Shown: positions 41,782 through 51,997, numbered from the stretch's first letter. The stretch: 64,000 bases of DNA from Halorientalis salina (GCF_005049285.1 NZ_SOSC01000008.1:1-64000); one strand, 5' to 3'. Program-made: numbers and translations. Notes: generated from the letters alone by a model not told the origin.

Positions 41782-42657
41782 ATGTTCGAGCGGGTCCTGT
41801 TTCCGACGGACGGCAGCGAGACCGCCGCGTCGGTCTTCGAGTTCGCCGAAGCGATCGCCACTGAACACGGTGCGGAGTTACACGTTCTCAACGTCGCAGA
41901 CACGTCCCGCGACAGCGTGACACGTGTCGGCGGGGAGGTCGTCGACGCCCTCGAAACGGAGGGCGAGCGCGCCGTCGACGAGCTTACAGAGCGTGCCTCG
42001 GCCGGGACTGCCCTCCAGACGACCGTGATCCAGGGGGAGCCAAAACGAACGATCGTCGACTACAGCGATCGAATCGACGCCGACCTCGTGGTGATGCCGA
42101 CACACGGGCGGTCGGGACTCGAACGCGTGCTCCTGGGAAGCGTCACCGAGCACGTCATCAACAACGCGTCGGTCCCGGTGTTGGCGGTCAATCCGAGCGA
42201 GGACGGACTGCCGAGCTATCCGCCGACTGACGTGCTCGTCCCGACCGACGGAAGCGAGGGCGCGGACCGCGCGCTCGCGTCGGGTATCGACCTCGCTGCG
42301 GCGATCGGTGCCACCCTACACGTCCTGACCGTCGTCGAGACGGCGAGCCTGGGCTTCGACGCCCGCTCGAAAGTGAAGGACGCGGACCTCGAAGCGACCG
42401 GGAACGAGATCATCGCCGACGCGACCGAACGCGCGGAGGCGTCCGTCGACGACGTAACGACGTCGGTCCGGCACGGGCGCCCGTACCGGGAGATCCGGTC
42501 GTACGTCGACGACAACGGTATCGACCTCGTGACCATGGGAACCCACGGACGGACGGATTTCAGTCGGTACGTTCTGGGAAGCGTCGCGAACAAACTCGTC
42601 CGCTCATCGCCGGTGCCGGTGCTGACGGTTCGCGGCGAGACCGACGATACGGAGTAA
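41782..42657 (+). CDS. Tandem universal stress protein (UspA family)
   Basis: A 291-residue protein made of two UspA domains (about 1-143 and 148-288). Each starts with the VLFPTDGSE/VLVPTDGSE block and ends with the nucleotide-binding G-x2-G-x9-GS motif (GRSGLERVLLGS; GRTDFSRYVLGS). Both sites look intact, so it should bind ATP. Monocistronic, with its own short upstream region. Confidence 0.93.
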   Translation: MFERVLFPTDGSETAASVFEFAEAIATEHGAELHVLNVADTSRDSVTRVGGEVVDALETEGERAVDELTERASAGTALQTTVIQGEPKRTIVDYSDRIDADLVVMPTHGRSGLERVLLGSVTEHVINNASVPVLAVNPSEDGLPSYPPTDVLVPTDGSEGADRALASGIDLAAAIGATLHVLTVVETASLGFDARSKVKDADLEATGNEIIADATERAEASVDDVTTSVRHGRPYREIRSYVDDNGIDLVTMGTHGRTDFSRYVLGSVANKLVRSSPVPVLTVRGETDDTE

Positions 42658-42767
42658 CCGCCGGGTTTCCGCGAGTCCGCCGCACGTTCGCCGCCGCCCG
42701 CAGCTGTGTTGAATAAAAATCAAATTTTAAGCGCTATTGCTGTATCGTGTACTACTAGACTCCACTA

Positions 42768-43781
42768 ATGGAAAACGGAAACTACTCGCCAGCGGGTGAC
42801 GGTCCACACGCGGACGGGGATGCCGAGGTCGAACTCGCGTACAGTGGCCGGGATACGTTCCTGAAAGGCGACGACCGCGACGTGACGGACTTAGACGACA
42901 TCGACGTCGGAGTGCTGGGAGTGCCCTACGACGGCGCGCTGAGCAATCGACCGGGGGCGCGGTACGGGCCGAGAGCGATACGCAGAGCAAGCGCCTGGTG
43001 GGCGTACCTCTCGGAGTACAAGGGCGGCCTCACGAACGTCAACACGAGGGCACAGGTCGATTTCTCCGACCTCCGAGTCGCGGACTGCGGCGACGTGCCG
43101 GTCCTCCCCATGGACCGGGAACGTACCGCGGAACGTATCGAATCCCGCGTTTCGAAGATCGCCGAGCAGGCGTTCCCGGTGATACTCGGCGGCGATCACT
43201 ACTGCACCTACCCGTCGTTCCGCGGCGTCGCCCAAAGTATCGACGCGGACTCCATCGGACTGGTCCAGATCGACGCTCACAGCGACACAGTGACCGAGAG
43301 CCCCGTCTTCGGGGAGCACTACCACGGGTCGAGCACGCGCCTGATCGCCGAGTCGGAGTGGTGTACGTACGACTCGATCAGCCAGGTCGGCATCCGAGGA
43401 TACGAGGGACCGGACTTCTTCGAGTTCGTCGACGACGTCGGTCTCTCGGTCTTTACCCAGCGCGAGGTTCACGAACGCGGCATCACCGACGTCGTCGTCG
43501 ACGCCATCGAAGCGGCCGCGGCGGAGACGGACGCCGTCTACCTGACCTTCGACATCGACTCGGTCGACCCGAGCGTCGCGCCGGGGACCGGGACGCCGGA
43601 ACCCGACGGGTTGTCCGCACACCAGGCGCTGAAGATCATGGAGATCGCCGGCAGGCACCCGGACATCGCTGCCGTGGACCTCATGGAGGTGTCGCCGGAG
43701 CACGATCCGACGGAGTCGACGCAGATCCTCGCGGCCAGCGCACTCGTGACCCTCCTGGAACGGCAGTTCGCAGAGAAATAG
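42768..43781 (+). CDS. speB: Agmatinase / ureohydrolase family enzyme
   Basis: A 337-residue arginase-fold enzyme. The binuclear manganese ligands are H144 (GGDHYC), D169, H171 and D173 (DAHSDT), D262 and D264 (FDIDSVDPS). The N-terminal block NRPGARYGPRAIRRAS is typical of agmatinases, which hydrolyse agmatine to putrescine and urea. A TTTTAA promoter element lies about 40 bp upstream. It faces the potA gene tail to tail and belongs by context to the polyamine cluster; guanidinobutyrase is an alternative activity. Confidence 0.9.
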   Translation: MENGNYSPAGDGPHADGDAEVELAYSGRDTFLKGDDRDVTDLDDIDVGVLGVPYDGALSNRPGARYGPRAIRRASAWWAYLSEYKGGLTNVNTRAQVDFSDLRVADCGDVPVLPMDRERTAERIESRVSKIAEQAFPVILGGDHYCTYPSFRGVAQSIDADSIGLVQIDAHSDTVTESPVFGEHYHGSSTRLIAESEWCTYDSISQVGIRGYEGPDFFEFVDDVGLSVFTQREVHERGITDVVVDAIEAAAAETDAVYLTFDIDSVDPSVAPGTGTPEPDGLSAHQALKIMEIAGRHPDIAAVDLMEVSPEHDPTESTQILAASALVTLLERQFAEK

Positions 43782-43802
43782 ACGGGAGAGGGAGCGTTCG
43801 GG

Positions 43803-44957
43803 TCAGTCGAGGATGACTTTGCAGGCCTCGGCCGGGAAACTGACCGTGACCTCGTCGTCCTCCTCGAAGTTCGTCGTCTCCTCGTTGATCTGCCGTTCGA
43901 CCTCGAGGTGCTTGCCGTCGACGTCGATCCGATAGAGCTTCAGCGACCCTTTGTAAATCGTGTCGAGGACGGTCCCAGTCCACTCGTTGGCGTATCCGCT
44001 GGACTCGTCGTGCGGTTCGAGGATGACCTCCTCTGGCCGAACCGACACGGCGGCGGACCGACCCGCGTCGTCTTCGCTGGCCGGGATCGAGAGCGAGAAC
44101 TGCCCGTCGTCGGTCTGCAGCGACGATCCGTCGTCGGAGATGGTCCCCTCGTAGAGGTTCGTTTCCCCGATGAAGGTGGCGACGAACTGCGTCTCCGGCG
44201 ACGTGTACAGGTCGTCGACCGGACCGATCTGTTCGATCTGGCCGTCGTTCATGACGGCGATGCGGTCGGACATCGTCAGCGCCTCCTCCTGGTCGTGGGT
44301 CACGTAGATGAACGTGATGCCGAGTTCGTCCTGAATGTCCTTGAGTTCGACCTGCATGTGCTGTCGGAGCTTCCGGTCCAGGCTCGCGAGGGGTTCGTCG
44401 AGGAGGAGCACGTCGGGTTCACGGACGACGGCTCGGGCCATCGCGACGCGCTGTTTCTGGCCGCCCGACAGTTCCGTCGCCTTCCGGTCCTGGTATCCCG
44501 AGAGCTCGACCATCTCCAGGGATTCCTCGATCCGGGTCTGGCGCTCCTCCTCGGGAACGCCGTCCATCTCCAGTCCGAACGAGATGTTCTCGCCGACGGT
44601 CATGTGCGGGAACAGCGCCCACTCCTGGAACACCATCGACGTGTCGCGACTGTTCGCGGTCTGCTCGGTCACGCGGTTCCCGCTGAGATACACGTCCCCG
44701 TCGGTCGGCGTCTCCAGGCCGCTGATCATTCGCAGCGTCGTGGACTTCCCACACCCTGACGGGCCGAGCAGCGTGAGGAACTCGCCGGATTCGATCTCGA
44801 GGTCCACGCCGTCGACGGCGACCAGGTCACCGAACTCCTTCCGGAGGTTCTGCAGATTGACCGACCCCGCCTGCGAGTCGTCGCCCGATTCGGCTCGATC
44901 TCTCTCCGACCGCCCGGACGCCGGATCCTGTGTTTCGTTGGTTTCGCTCACTGTCAT
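43803..44957 (-). CDS. potA: Spermidine/putrescine ABC transporter ATP-binding protein (PotA)
   Basis: A 384-residue ATPase: Walker A GPSGCGKST (65-73), Q-loop VFQEWALFPHM, signature LSGGQ (163-167), Walker B VLLLDEPLASLD. The C-terminal TOBE/OB domain (about 285-384) is the regulatory part of PotA/FbpC-type ATPases. It lies 35 bp downstream of the binding-protein gene on the same strand. Confidence 0.92.
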   Translation of the reverse strand: MTVSETNETQDPASGRSERDRAESGDDSQAGSVNLQNLRKEFGDLVAVDGVDLEIESGEFLTLLGPSGCGKSTTLRMISGLETPTDGDVYLSGNRVTEQTANSRDTSMVFQEWALFPHMTVGENISFGLEMDGVPEEERQTRIEESLEMVELSGYQDRKATELSGGQKQRVAMARAVVREPDVLLLDEPLASLDRKLRQHMQVELKDIQDELGITFIYVTHDQEEALTMSDRIAVMNDGQIEQIGPVDDLYTSPETQFVATFIGETNLYEGTISDDGSSLQTDDGQFSLSIPASEDDAGRSAAVSVRPEEVILEPHDESSGYANEWTGTVLDTIYKGSLKLYRIDVDGKHLEVERQINEETTNFEEDDEVTVSFPAEACKVILD

Positions 44958-44992
44958 TTGTAGGGATAGATGTCCACCATACAGTTACTCGT

Positions 44993-46153
44993 TTAAATAT
45001 CGCTTTCCGCTTTCGCCTCTTCCCACATGTTCGTCCAGTCCTCGGTCATATCGGAGAACTCGTAGGGCGTGGTCTGGGCGGCGATCTCCTCGGCGGCGTC
45101 GAACCCGTCCTCGGAGAACATCAGCGCCGACTGCTCCTCGTCGCTGAACATATCGAAGGACTCGGTGTTGACCGGCGGGCTCTTCGCGGCCGGTTCCCAG
45201 GAGACGCTCTTCTGTCCCTCGGGGGAGACGACGGTCTTCATGAACTCAGTGGCCAGCTCGCGGTCGCTGGGGTTCTTGACCATACACATCCCTTCGGTCC
45301 ACTGCATCCCGCCTTCCTCGGGCAGTACGACGCTGGCCCAGTCCGCGCCGCCGGCGCGCAGTTCGGACATCGTGAAGTTCCCGACCGGCGAGATGACGAT
45401 GTCGTTCTGGTTGAACGCCTGCCTGATGGCGCTGGTCCCGCTGTAAATGGCCTCGAACTGGTTGAACATCTGCACGAGGTGGTCCTGGATGTCGGCCAGT
45501 TCGTCGTCGCTCTGTTCGAAGGGTTCGTACCCGAGAGTCATCGCGATCTTCGGGATGTTCCACGTCGGCCAGTCCATGACGCCCATCTTGCCGGAGTACT
45601 GGCCGTCGGGGCCGCCCGTCCAGAGGACGTCGTAGGACTGGTAGTGGTCCTCCTCGACCTCGTCGGTGTTGACCGTCAGCGTGTCCCAGCCCCACCGCGT
45701 CGGGAGCGCGTACATCTCGTCGTCGTACTCGAACGACGAGAACGGCCACTGGAACTGCGGGAGGAAGTTGTCCATCGCCGAGAAGTCGTCGGGATTGAGC
45801 GATTCGATAGTCCCCGCCTCCGCGTGGCGCTGGGCCCACGTGTTGTTGACCGTCAGGAGGTCGTAGTCCTCCGTCCCGCCGCTCTGGAGGTTGTTCAGCG
45901 CCTCAGAGTCGCTGGAGACGAGACTGATGTTGACCGTCGCGTCGTTTTCCTCCTCGAACTTGTTGACGATGGTGTCCGTCCCGTACCCCTCCCAGGTCAG
46001 TACGTTGAGCTGCGTGCCGCTACCGCCGCCGGTGAAACACCCGGCCAGTGCCGCCGTGCCGACCGCGCCCGACGCCTGGACGAACCGCCGTCGGGAAACT
46101 CGTTTGTGACCGCGCCCTGCCGTACGTTTCGCTTCCGGTATCTCGCCCGTCAT
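44993..46153 (-). CDS. potD: Spermidine/putrescine-type substrate-binding lipoprotein (PotD)
   Basis: A 386-residue protein with Tat motif (SRRRFVQASG, about 20-29) and lipobox cysteine C39 (ALAGC), hence exported and lipid-anchored. The mature domain (LNVLTWEGYGTDTIVNKFEEE) is a PotD/PotF-like type II binding fold. It is co-directional with potA and divergent from the permease genes across 277 bp. Confidence 0.92.
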   Translation of the reverse strand: MTGEIPEAKRTAGRGHKRVSRRRFVQASGAVGTAALAGCFTGGGSGTQLNVLTWEGYGTDTIVNKFEEENDATVNISLVSSDSEALNNLQSGGTEDYDLLTVNNTWAQRHAEAGTIESLNPDDFSAMDNFLPQFQWPFSSFEYDDEMYALPTRWGWDTLTVNTDEVEEDHYQSYDVLWTGGPDGQYSGKMGVMDWPTWNIPKIAMTLGYEPFEQSDDELADIQDHLVQMFNQFEAIYSGTSAIRQAFNQNDIVISPVGNFTMSELRAGGADWASVVLPEEGGMQWTEGMCMVKNPSDRELATEFMKTVVSPEGQKSVSWEPAAKSPPVNTESFDMFSDEEQSALMFSEDGFDAAEEIAAQTTPYEFSDMTEDWTNMWEEAKAESDI

Positions 46154-46430
46154 ATCTATTCTACAATGCTATCAAGCGCCCGGCAATATAATATTTTCGC
46201 ATATTGTGCACCAAATGCTCAAAATAGTACCACTCTATCCAATGGGATTGGAAATGATTGGTTCTTATCTTACTCCGGTTTCATTTCCGGGTTTCGACGT
46301 ACCGGCCTCACGCGGCCGTTGAGTGGCTAGTGACATCGTATATCACCCGCGAGGAGCGGTGTGAGCAGCGTCCGGGCAATAACAGGGTGAACCGGAACAT
46401 ATATTGGATTGAGTTCGGTAAAGTGTCCCC
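46154..46430. promoter_or_regulatory. Divergent promoter region potD / potB
   Basis: A+T-rich stretch with GCAATATAATATTTTCGC near 46,180-46,200, containing TATA-like elements about 30 bp before the potD start on the minus strand. CAATAT and ATATTG in it form a small inverted repeat, a possible operator controlling both arms of the importer. Confidence 0.4.
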
Positions 46431-47327
46431 ATGGTAGAGATTACGGACAAGATTAATAGTAAAATTCGGACTATAACTAACCGAATACCTATCTCCGATA
46501 AGTTCCTCGTTACCGGTGGTCCGTTACTGTTGCTGGAAATCCTGTTTTTCCTCGGACCGGTTCTCATCATGTTCTACATCGCGGTGATCCAGATGGAGAA
46601 CTTACAACTCGTACACGAGTTCTCCCTGGGGAACTACGTCGAGGTGTTCACCGGGTCGGCGAACCAGGAAGCGTTCAAGACCACGGCGTTCCTGTCCATG
46701 CTGACGACGTTCACGGCAGCGGTCGTCGCGTACCCATTCGCCTACTTCATCGCGCGACGCGGCGGCCGGTTCAGGAACCAGCTCCTGATTCTGGTGATGA
46801 TTCCGTTCTGGACCAACTACATCGTTCGGGTGTACGGCTGGCAGGTCATCCTCGGCTCGGAGGGGATCTTCAACTCCCTGTTCATCTGGCTCGGCGTCAT
46901 CGACGAACCGATCGGCTGGCTGTTGAACACCAACTTCTCCATCTGGCTCGGGTTGACGTATCTCTGGTTGCCGTTCATGATCCTCCCGCTGTACTCCAGC
47001 CTGGAGAAGATCGACGAGACCCTGATCGAGGCGGCCTACGACCTGGGAGCGACGAGGCGAGCGGTCTTCAAGCGAATCATATTGCCCCTGTCGATCCCTG
47101 GACTCGTCGGCGGGACGATTTTCGTGTTCATCTTCAGCATGGGCGCGTACATCGTGCCGTCGATGATCGGGGGCGGACAGCTGTTCGTCGGAACCAGGAT
47201 CGCACACGAGTTCGGTATCGGCGGGGACTGGGCACAAGGTGCGGCCCTCGGGAGCGTCCTGATGCTGGTCGTCGCCGGCACCCTGTGGTCGCTGATGGGG
47301 TACACTGACATGGAGGAGATGTTCTAA
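46431..47327 (+). CDS. potB: Polyamine ABC transporter permease (PotB)
   Basis: A 298-residue membrane protein with six helices and the binding-protein-dependent permease motif (EAAYDLGATRRAVFKRIILPLSIPG), the EAA loop that docks on PotA. It is followed 2 bp later by potC. Confidence 0.92.
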   Translation: MVEITDKINSKIRTITNRIPISDKFLVTGGPLLLLEILFFLGPVLIMFYIAVIQMENLQLVHEFSLGNYVEVFTGSANQEAFKTTAFLSMLTTFTAAVVAYPFAYFIARRGGRFRNQLLILVMIPFWTNYIVRVYGWQVILGSEGIFNSLFIWLGVIDEPIGWLLNTNFSIWLGLTYLWLPFMILPLYSSLEKIDETLIEAAYDLGATRRAVFKRIILPLSIPGLVGGTIFVFIFSMGAYIVPSMIGGGQLFVGTRIAHEFGIGGDWAQGAALGSVLMLVVAGTLWSLMGYTDMEEMF

Positions 47328-47329
47328 CG

Positions 47330-48181
47330 ATGAGTCACGACACCGAAACCACCGGCCAGCGGGCGGGCGAAAACGCCACGCAGTCCCGGATGGATCGATT
47401 CCTGAGCACTGCAGCGACCATCGGTGAGCGCTACTGGCTCCCGGTCTGGACCGTGCTCGTCTTCGCGTTCCTCTATGCACCCATCGTCATCCTGATCCTG
47501 TTTTCCTTCGAGCAGGGGACGTTCTCCTCGCTCCCCTGGGACGGCTTTACGACCCGCTGGTACTCGGAGATGTTGAACGACGACCGACTCGTCCAGGCTA
47601 CGTTCAACAGCCTCCAAGTCGCTGCGAACGTGACGGTCGCCGCGACGATACTGGGCACGCTCGGTGCCATCGCGCTGGTCCGCGGTCAGTTCAAACGGAA
47701 GGGACTGTTCCGTGCGATCATCATCGCGCCGATGACGATCCCCGGACTCATCCTCGGGATCGCCCTGCTCATCTGGTTCAACGTCATCGGGATGAACACG
47801 TCCCTGATGACGGTGATGCTCGGCCAACTCGTCTTCGTCACGCCGTTCGTCGTCATCACGGTGAGCGCGCGCCTCAGAGGGTTCGATCCGGAACTGGAGG
47901 AGGCCGCCCGCGACCTGGGGGCCTCGAAGTGGCAGACCTACCGGCGAGTCACGCTCCCGCTGTTGATGCCTGGCATCGTGAGCGGGTCGCTGTTCGCCTT
48001 TACCCTCTCGTTCGACGACTTCCTCATCGCCTTCTTCACCAGCGGTGTGGAAAACACGCTGCCGATCTTCATCTGGTCGAAGGTCCAGCACGGCACGGAC
48101 CCCGTCATCAACGCGATCAGCACGATGGTGTTGCTGTTCAGCATCACGCTCATCATCATCAGCGAGCTGATCCGACGGTAG
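47330..48181 (+). CDS. potC: Polyamine ABC transporter permease (PotC)
   Basis: A 283-residue membrane protein with six helices and an EAA loop (EEAARDLGASKWQTYRRVTL). It starts with a Gln/Thr-rich cytoplasmic head of about 40 residues. With PotB it forms the channel of the importer. Confidence 0.92.
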   Translation: MSHDTETTGQRAGENATQSRMDRFLSTAATIGERYWLPVWTVLVFAFLYAPIVILILFSFEQGTFSSLPWDGFTTRWYSEMLNDDRLVQATFNSLQVAANVTVAATILGTLGAIALVRGQFKRKGLFRAIIIAPMTIPGLILGIALLIWFNVIGMNTSLMTVMLGQLVFVTPFVVITVSARLRGFDPELEEAARDLGASKWQTYRRVTLPLLMPGIVSGSLFAFTLSFDDFLIAFFTSGVENTLPIFIWSKVQHGTDPVINAISTMVLLFSITLIIISELIRR

Positions 48182-48343
48182 CGACACCGAATTTTTCGCT
48201 CTTCGGCCACGGACGTCCGTTCTCCACCACGTTTTTACGATTCGGATAGTTCCAACAGCCGATCTTCGCGACGCTCCAGCCCCGGTGCCGTTTGTCAGCC
48301 CATGTCATATTACACCATAAACAATATTAGGTATTAGAATAGA

Positions 48344-48379
48344 ATTAGATACTAATCTAGCCACGAAAAGATGGCTAGA
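48344..48379. promoter_or_regulatory. Palindromic operator-like sites upstream of glutamate dehydrogenase
   Basis: Two perfect inverted repeats stand just before the gdh ATG (48,394): ATTAG-ATA-CTAAT (48,344-48,356) and TCTAGCCA-8 bp-TGGCTAGA (48,356-48,379). The first overlaps the A+T-rich promoter zone; the second could form a hairpin or bind a dimeric regulator such as an Lrp-type protein. Confidence 0.5.
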
Positions 48380-48393
48380 GTTCGAATATAATC

Positions 48394-49686
48394 ATGAGCT
48401 CTGGACAGCTGGAGTCGGACGAGGAGACGGAAGAGGAATCGACGGAGGAATCGGCCGTCGCGATGGCGCGAGAGCAACTCTCGCGGGCCGCCGAAAACGT
48501 CGACGTGGACCCGGGCGTCGTCGAGCGACTGAAACACCCGACGAAGGTGCTGCGAACGTCGGTCCCCGTCGAGCGCGACGACGGGACGGTCGAGGTGTTC
48601 ACGGGCTACCGGGCACAGCACGACAACGTGCGCGGCCCCTACAAGGGCGGGCTCCGGTACCACCCCGACGTGTCCGAGTCGGAGTGTGTCGGACTGGCGA
48701 TGTGGATGACCTGGAAGTGCGCGGTCATGGACCTGCCCTTCGGCGGTGCGAAAGGGGGCGTCGTGGTCGACCCGAAGGAACTGAGCGAGGACGAGCGTGA
48801 ACGGCTCACCCGTCGGTTCGCCGAGGAGATCCGCGATTTCGTCGCGCCGACGAAGGACATCCCGGCCCCGGACATGGGGACGGACGCACAGACGATGGCG
48901 TGGTTCATGGACGCCTACAGCATGCAGGAGGGCGAGACGGTCCCCGGTATCGTGACGGGCAAACCGCCGCTGGTCGGCGGGTCCTACGGGCGGGAAGAAG
49001 CGCCCGGTCGGAGCGTCGCCATCGTCGCCCGCGAGGCGGCCGACTACTACGACATGCCCATCGACGGGCTGACGGTCGCGGTCCAGGGCTTCGGGAGCGT
49101 CGGTGCGAACGCCGCGCGCCTGCTCGACGACTGGGGCGCGGACGTGGTGGCCGTCTCCGACGTGACCGGCGGCGTCTACGACCCCGACGGACTCGACACC
49201 CACGCGATTCCGGCGCACGCCGAACAACCGGAAGCCGTCGCGAACTCGGCAGGGGCGACGACGCTCTCGAACGAGGACCTCCTCGAACTCGACGTGGACG
49301 TGTTAGTGCCGGCCGCGGTCGGGAACGTCCTCACCGAGGCCAACGCGGAGGAGGTCGACGCGAGCATCGTCGTCGAGGGCGCGAACGGCCCGACGACGAC
49401 CGCCGCGGACCGGATCCTCACCGAGCGTGACGTGCCGGTGTTCCCGGACATCCTCGCCAACGCCGGTGGCGTGACCGTCAGCTACTTCGAGTGGCTCCAG
49501 GACATCAACCGCCGGCAGTGGGACATCGACCGCGTCCGCGAGGAACTCGAGGAGGCGATGCTGTCGGCGTTCGACGACGTGCAGTCGGCACACGAGACCC
49601 ACGACGTGACCTGGCGAGACGCGGCGTACGTGGTCGCCCTCGACCGCGTCGGCCAGGCGAAGAGTACGCGCGGGCTCTGGCCCTAG
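48394..49686 (+). CDS. gdhB: Glutamate dehydrogenase
   Basis: A 430-residue enzyme interconverting glutamate and 2-oxoglutarate plus ammonia. It has the substrate-binding block [14 protein letters not shown], the catalytic lysine in PFGGAKGGV, and a Rossmann NAD(P) domain with [15 protein letters not shown] 30-residue acidic head precedes the domain. Amidst transaminases it would recycle 2-oxoglutarate for amino transfer and release ammonia. Confidence 0.94.
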   Translation: MSSGQLESDEETEEESTEESAVAMAREQLSRAAENVDVDPGVVERLKHPTKVLRTSVPVERDDGTVEVFTGYRAQHDNVRGPYKGGLRYHPDVSESECVGLAMWMTWKCAVMDLPFGGAKGGVVVDPKELSEDERERLTRRFAEEIRDFVAPTKDIPAPDMGTDAQTMAWFMDAYSMQEGETVPGIVTGKPPLVGGSYGREEAPGRSVAIVAREAADYYDMPIDGLTVAVQGFGSVGANAARLLDDWGADVVAVSDVTGGVYDPDGLDTHAIPAHAEQPEAVANSAGATTLSNEDLLELDVDVLVPAAVGNVLTEANAEEVDASIVVEGANGPTTTAADRILTERDVPVFPDILANAGGVTVSYFEWLQDINRRQWDIDRVREELEEAMLSAFDDVQSAHETHDVTWRDAAYVVALDRVGQAKSTRGLWP

Positions 49687-49715
49687 AAGGAGCCTCAATC
49701 AGTCGGCCGGTCGAG

Positions 49716-50354
49716 TTACCGGTCGCCCTGACAGAACTCGACGAAGTTCTCGATCGTTTTCGTGGCCGTACACTCCGAGAAGTCGTGGTCGCCCCGCGAC
49801 CAGTCGCTGGGGTTGTCCTCGACGCGTTCGGTGAACTCGGGGTGGTACTGGACGGTCCAGATCGGTTCAGTTTCGTGACGCGTACAGAAGTGCTCGTTGT
49901 AGTCGGTCGTCGCGATGGAGCGGAGGTCTCGGCCGAGTTCGGTGACGAGGTCGGAGTGGAGGACCGGGACGACCGGCTCGACGCCCGAAAGCACCGGATC
50001 GTCGTCGTCCGTGACCGTCATCTCGACGAACGTCGCCCGGCGGCGGTCCTCGATGACCTCGCCGCCGAGCGCGTAGTTGACGAGCTGGTGGCCGAAACAG
50101 ATCCCCAGCAGCGGCACCGACTCGGCGATACACTCCTCGACGAGCTGTTGCTGGCGTTCGAACACCTCGTGGTCGGCCTCGTAGACGCTGGCCGTGCTCC
50201 CGCTGATGATGATCCCGTCGTACGCCGTCAGGTCGTCGACGTCGTCGTCCTCCAGGGCGACGCGATACTCGCTGTCGCCGGCGATCCGATCGATCTCGGG
50301 ACCGAGGTACCGGTAGTCGGGGCGAACCTCGTCGTCTAGAACGAGTACAGACAT
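49716..50354 (-). CDS. Class I glutamine amidotransferase-like protein
   Basis: A 212-residue protein with the complete triad: C86 (GICFGHQ), H171 and E173 (QYHPEF). It resembles free-standing glutaminase domains of GMP-synthase type. Between polyamine-uptake and ligase genes it may instead hydrolyse gamma-glutamyl amides, as PuuD does in bacteria; that is inference from context. A TTTATT box centred 27 bp before the ATG (50,379-50,384, minus strand) indicates a leaderless mRNA. Confidence 0.8.
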   Translation of the reverse strand: MSVLVLDDEVRPDYRYLGPEIDRIAGDSEYRVALEDDDVDDLTAYDGIIISGSTASVYEADHEVFERQQQLVEECIAESVPLLGICFGHQLVNYALGGEVIEDRRRATFVEMTVTDDDDPVLSGVEPVVPVLHSDLVTELGRDLRSIATTDYNEHFCTRHETEPIWTVQYHPEFTERVEDNPSDWSRGDHDFSECTATKTIENFVEFCQGDR

Positions 50355-50643
50355 TACCGGTATGTACAGATACGATACAATAAATCATTCTACCTGTTGT
50401 CCGTAATCCAACTCGGAATCGAACGGCCCCGACCACAGACACGTACGAGGCAATCGTCGTCGGACAGCGCGCGGTGCCGTCGGTGCGGTCGCTTACCCGT
50501 TGGACGGCCACCGTCACCGACGGTGCGGCCAGTAGTTCGGATTAAATCTAATAATTCTACGTATTTAGAGACTGTGTCTTTATAGCTATCATAAATCGAA
50601 ACAATATACGAATGATTAAGTAATCGGGCGCTGACCTGTCGGT
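50355..50643. promoter_or_regulatory. Divergent promoter region between amidotransferase and aminotransferase
   Basis: TTTATT on the minus strand (50,379-50,384) lies 27 bp before the amidotransferase ATG. ATTAAGTA (50,615-50,622) lies about 26 bp before the aminotransferase ATG on the plus strand. No gene lies between. Confidence 0.5.
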
Positions 50644-51990
50644 ATGGAATTGTGGGACGACTACGAAGCGACGTACCGCGAACGGACCGCGGGCAGCGAG
50701 GCGGCGTTCGAACGATTGCAAGAAGACGTTCCAGCCGGGGTCGCGAGTACGTATCGCGCCTGGGACCCGTATCCGTTCGTCGTCGACCGAGCCGAGGGAC
50801 CGTACCTGTACGACGTGGACGGGAACGAGTACCTCGATTTCGACATGAACAACGGGGCCGCGATGGTCGGCCACGCCCACCCGACCGTCACCGAGGCCGC
50901 GAGCGATCAGTTGCACGACGGGACGCTGTTTACCCATCCCCACGAACTGCTCGGCGAGGCGGCCAGCGCGCTCAAAGAGCGCTGGTCGATGATGGACAAA
51001 GTCCGCTTCACGAACAGCGGGACCGAGAGCACGATGCACGCGATGCGGATCGCACGCGCGTACTCGGGACGGGACACGGTCCTGAAGATCGAGGGCGCGT
51101 ATCACGGCGTCCACGACTACGCCCTCATCAGCAAGGCCACGCCGGAAGGGCAGGTCGGCCATCCGAAGCGACCGAACAAGGTCATCGAGAGCGACGGGAT
51201 TCCGGAAAAGACGGCCGAAACCGTCGAGGTCGCGCCGTTCAACGACCTCGACGCAGTCGAGTCGATCCTCGAAGACCACGTCAACGAGATCGGTGCGCTC
51301 ATCGTCGAACCCATCGTGCTCGCGAAAGGCGTCACCCAGCCGTACGACGACTTCCTGCAGGGACTTCGAGAGCTCTGTGACGAGTACGGGATCGTCTACA
51401 TCTTCGACGAGGTCAAGACCGGCGTGAAGGTCGCGCCCGGCGGTGCCGCCGAGTACTACGACGTCGAACCGGACCTGGTGACGCTCGCCAAGAGCATCGG
51501 CGGGAACTTCCCGGTCGGTGCCTTCGGCGGACGCGAGGAGGTCATGTCCGTCATCGAGGACGGGACGGCCCACTACGGGACGTACAACGGGAACCCGCTC
51601 GTCGCACGCGCCGTCGAGACCGTCCTGAACGACGTGCTCACCGGAGAGGCCTACGACCACGTCAACCGACTGGGCCAGCGGCTCGCGGACGGGTACGAGG
51701 AGATCATGGCCGACCACGGGATCGAAGGGCACGTCGAGAACGTCAACTCGATCGGCATGGTCCTGTTCACCGACGAGCCAGTCGAGAACTATCGCGATTA
51801 CCTGGAACACATCGACGTCGAGTTCCACGAGAACTACTGGTTCGGGATGCTCAACCAGGGCGTGCTCCCGCACCCACACGACGCGTCCCAGCAGTGGACC
51901 ATCTCGGTCCAGCACGAAGAAGAACACATCGACGAACACCTGGACGCCTTCGAGAACATCGCCCCGCGTCTCGCCGACGAACAGGCCTGA
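50644..51990 (+). CDS. Class III aminotransferase (glutamate-1-semialdehyde mutase-like)
   Basis: A 448-residue PLP enzyme. The PLP lysine is K283 (LAKSIGGNFPVGA), D255 (FDEVKTG) contacts the ring nitrogen, and the phosphate site is NSGTEST (124-130). The sequence EYLDFDMNNGAAMVGHAHP is of the HemL-like branch, but the amine cluster context suggests an omega-aminotransferase rather than heme synthesis. It converges tail to tail with the glutamine-synthetase-like gene (7 bp between stops). Confidence 0.88.
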   Translation: MELWDDYEATYRERTAGSEAAFERLQEDVPAGVASTYRAWDPYPFVVDRAEGPYLYDVDGNEYLDFDMNNGAAMVGHAHPTVTEAASDQLHDGTLFTHPHELLGEAASALKERWSMMDKVRFTNSGTESTMHAMRIARAYSGRDTVLKIEGAYHGVHDYALISKATPEGQVGHPKRPNKVIESDGIPEKTAETVEVAPFNDLDAVESILEDHVNEIGALIVEPIVLAKGVTQPYDDFLQGLRELCDEYGIVYIFDEVKTGVKVAPGGAAEYYDVEPDLVTLAKSIGGNFPVGAFGGREEVMSVIEDGTAHYGTYNGNPLVARAVETVLNDVLTGEAYDHVNRLGQRLADGYEEIMADHGIEGHVENVNSIGMVLFTDEPVENYRDYLEHIDVEFHENYWFGMLNQGVLPHPHDASQQWTISVQHEEEHIDEHLDAFENIAPRLADEQA

Positions 51991-51997
51991 AACGGGC

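Noticed and set aside
40122-41903. A 593-codon minus-strand frame opposite the acyl-CoA ligase
   Set aside because: Shadow of the ligase, which has all family motifs; the antisense product has no recognisable domain.
50644-51990. Assigning the first class III aminotransferase as HemL of heme synthesis
   Set aside because: The sequence is of the same broad branch, but no heme genes are nearby and the cluster is about amines; the specific call was left open.
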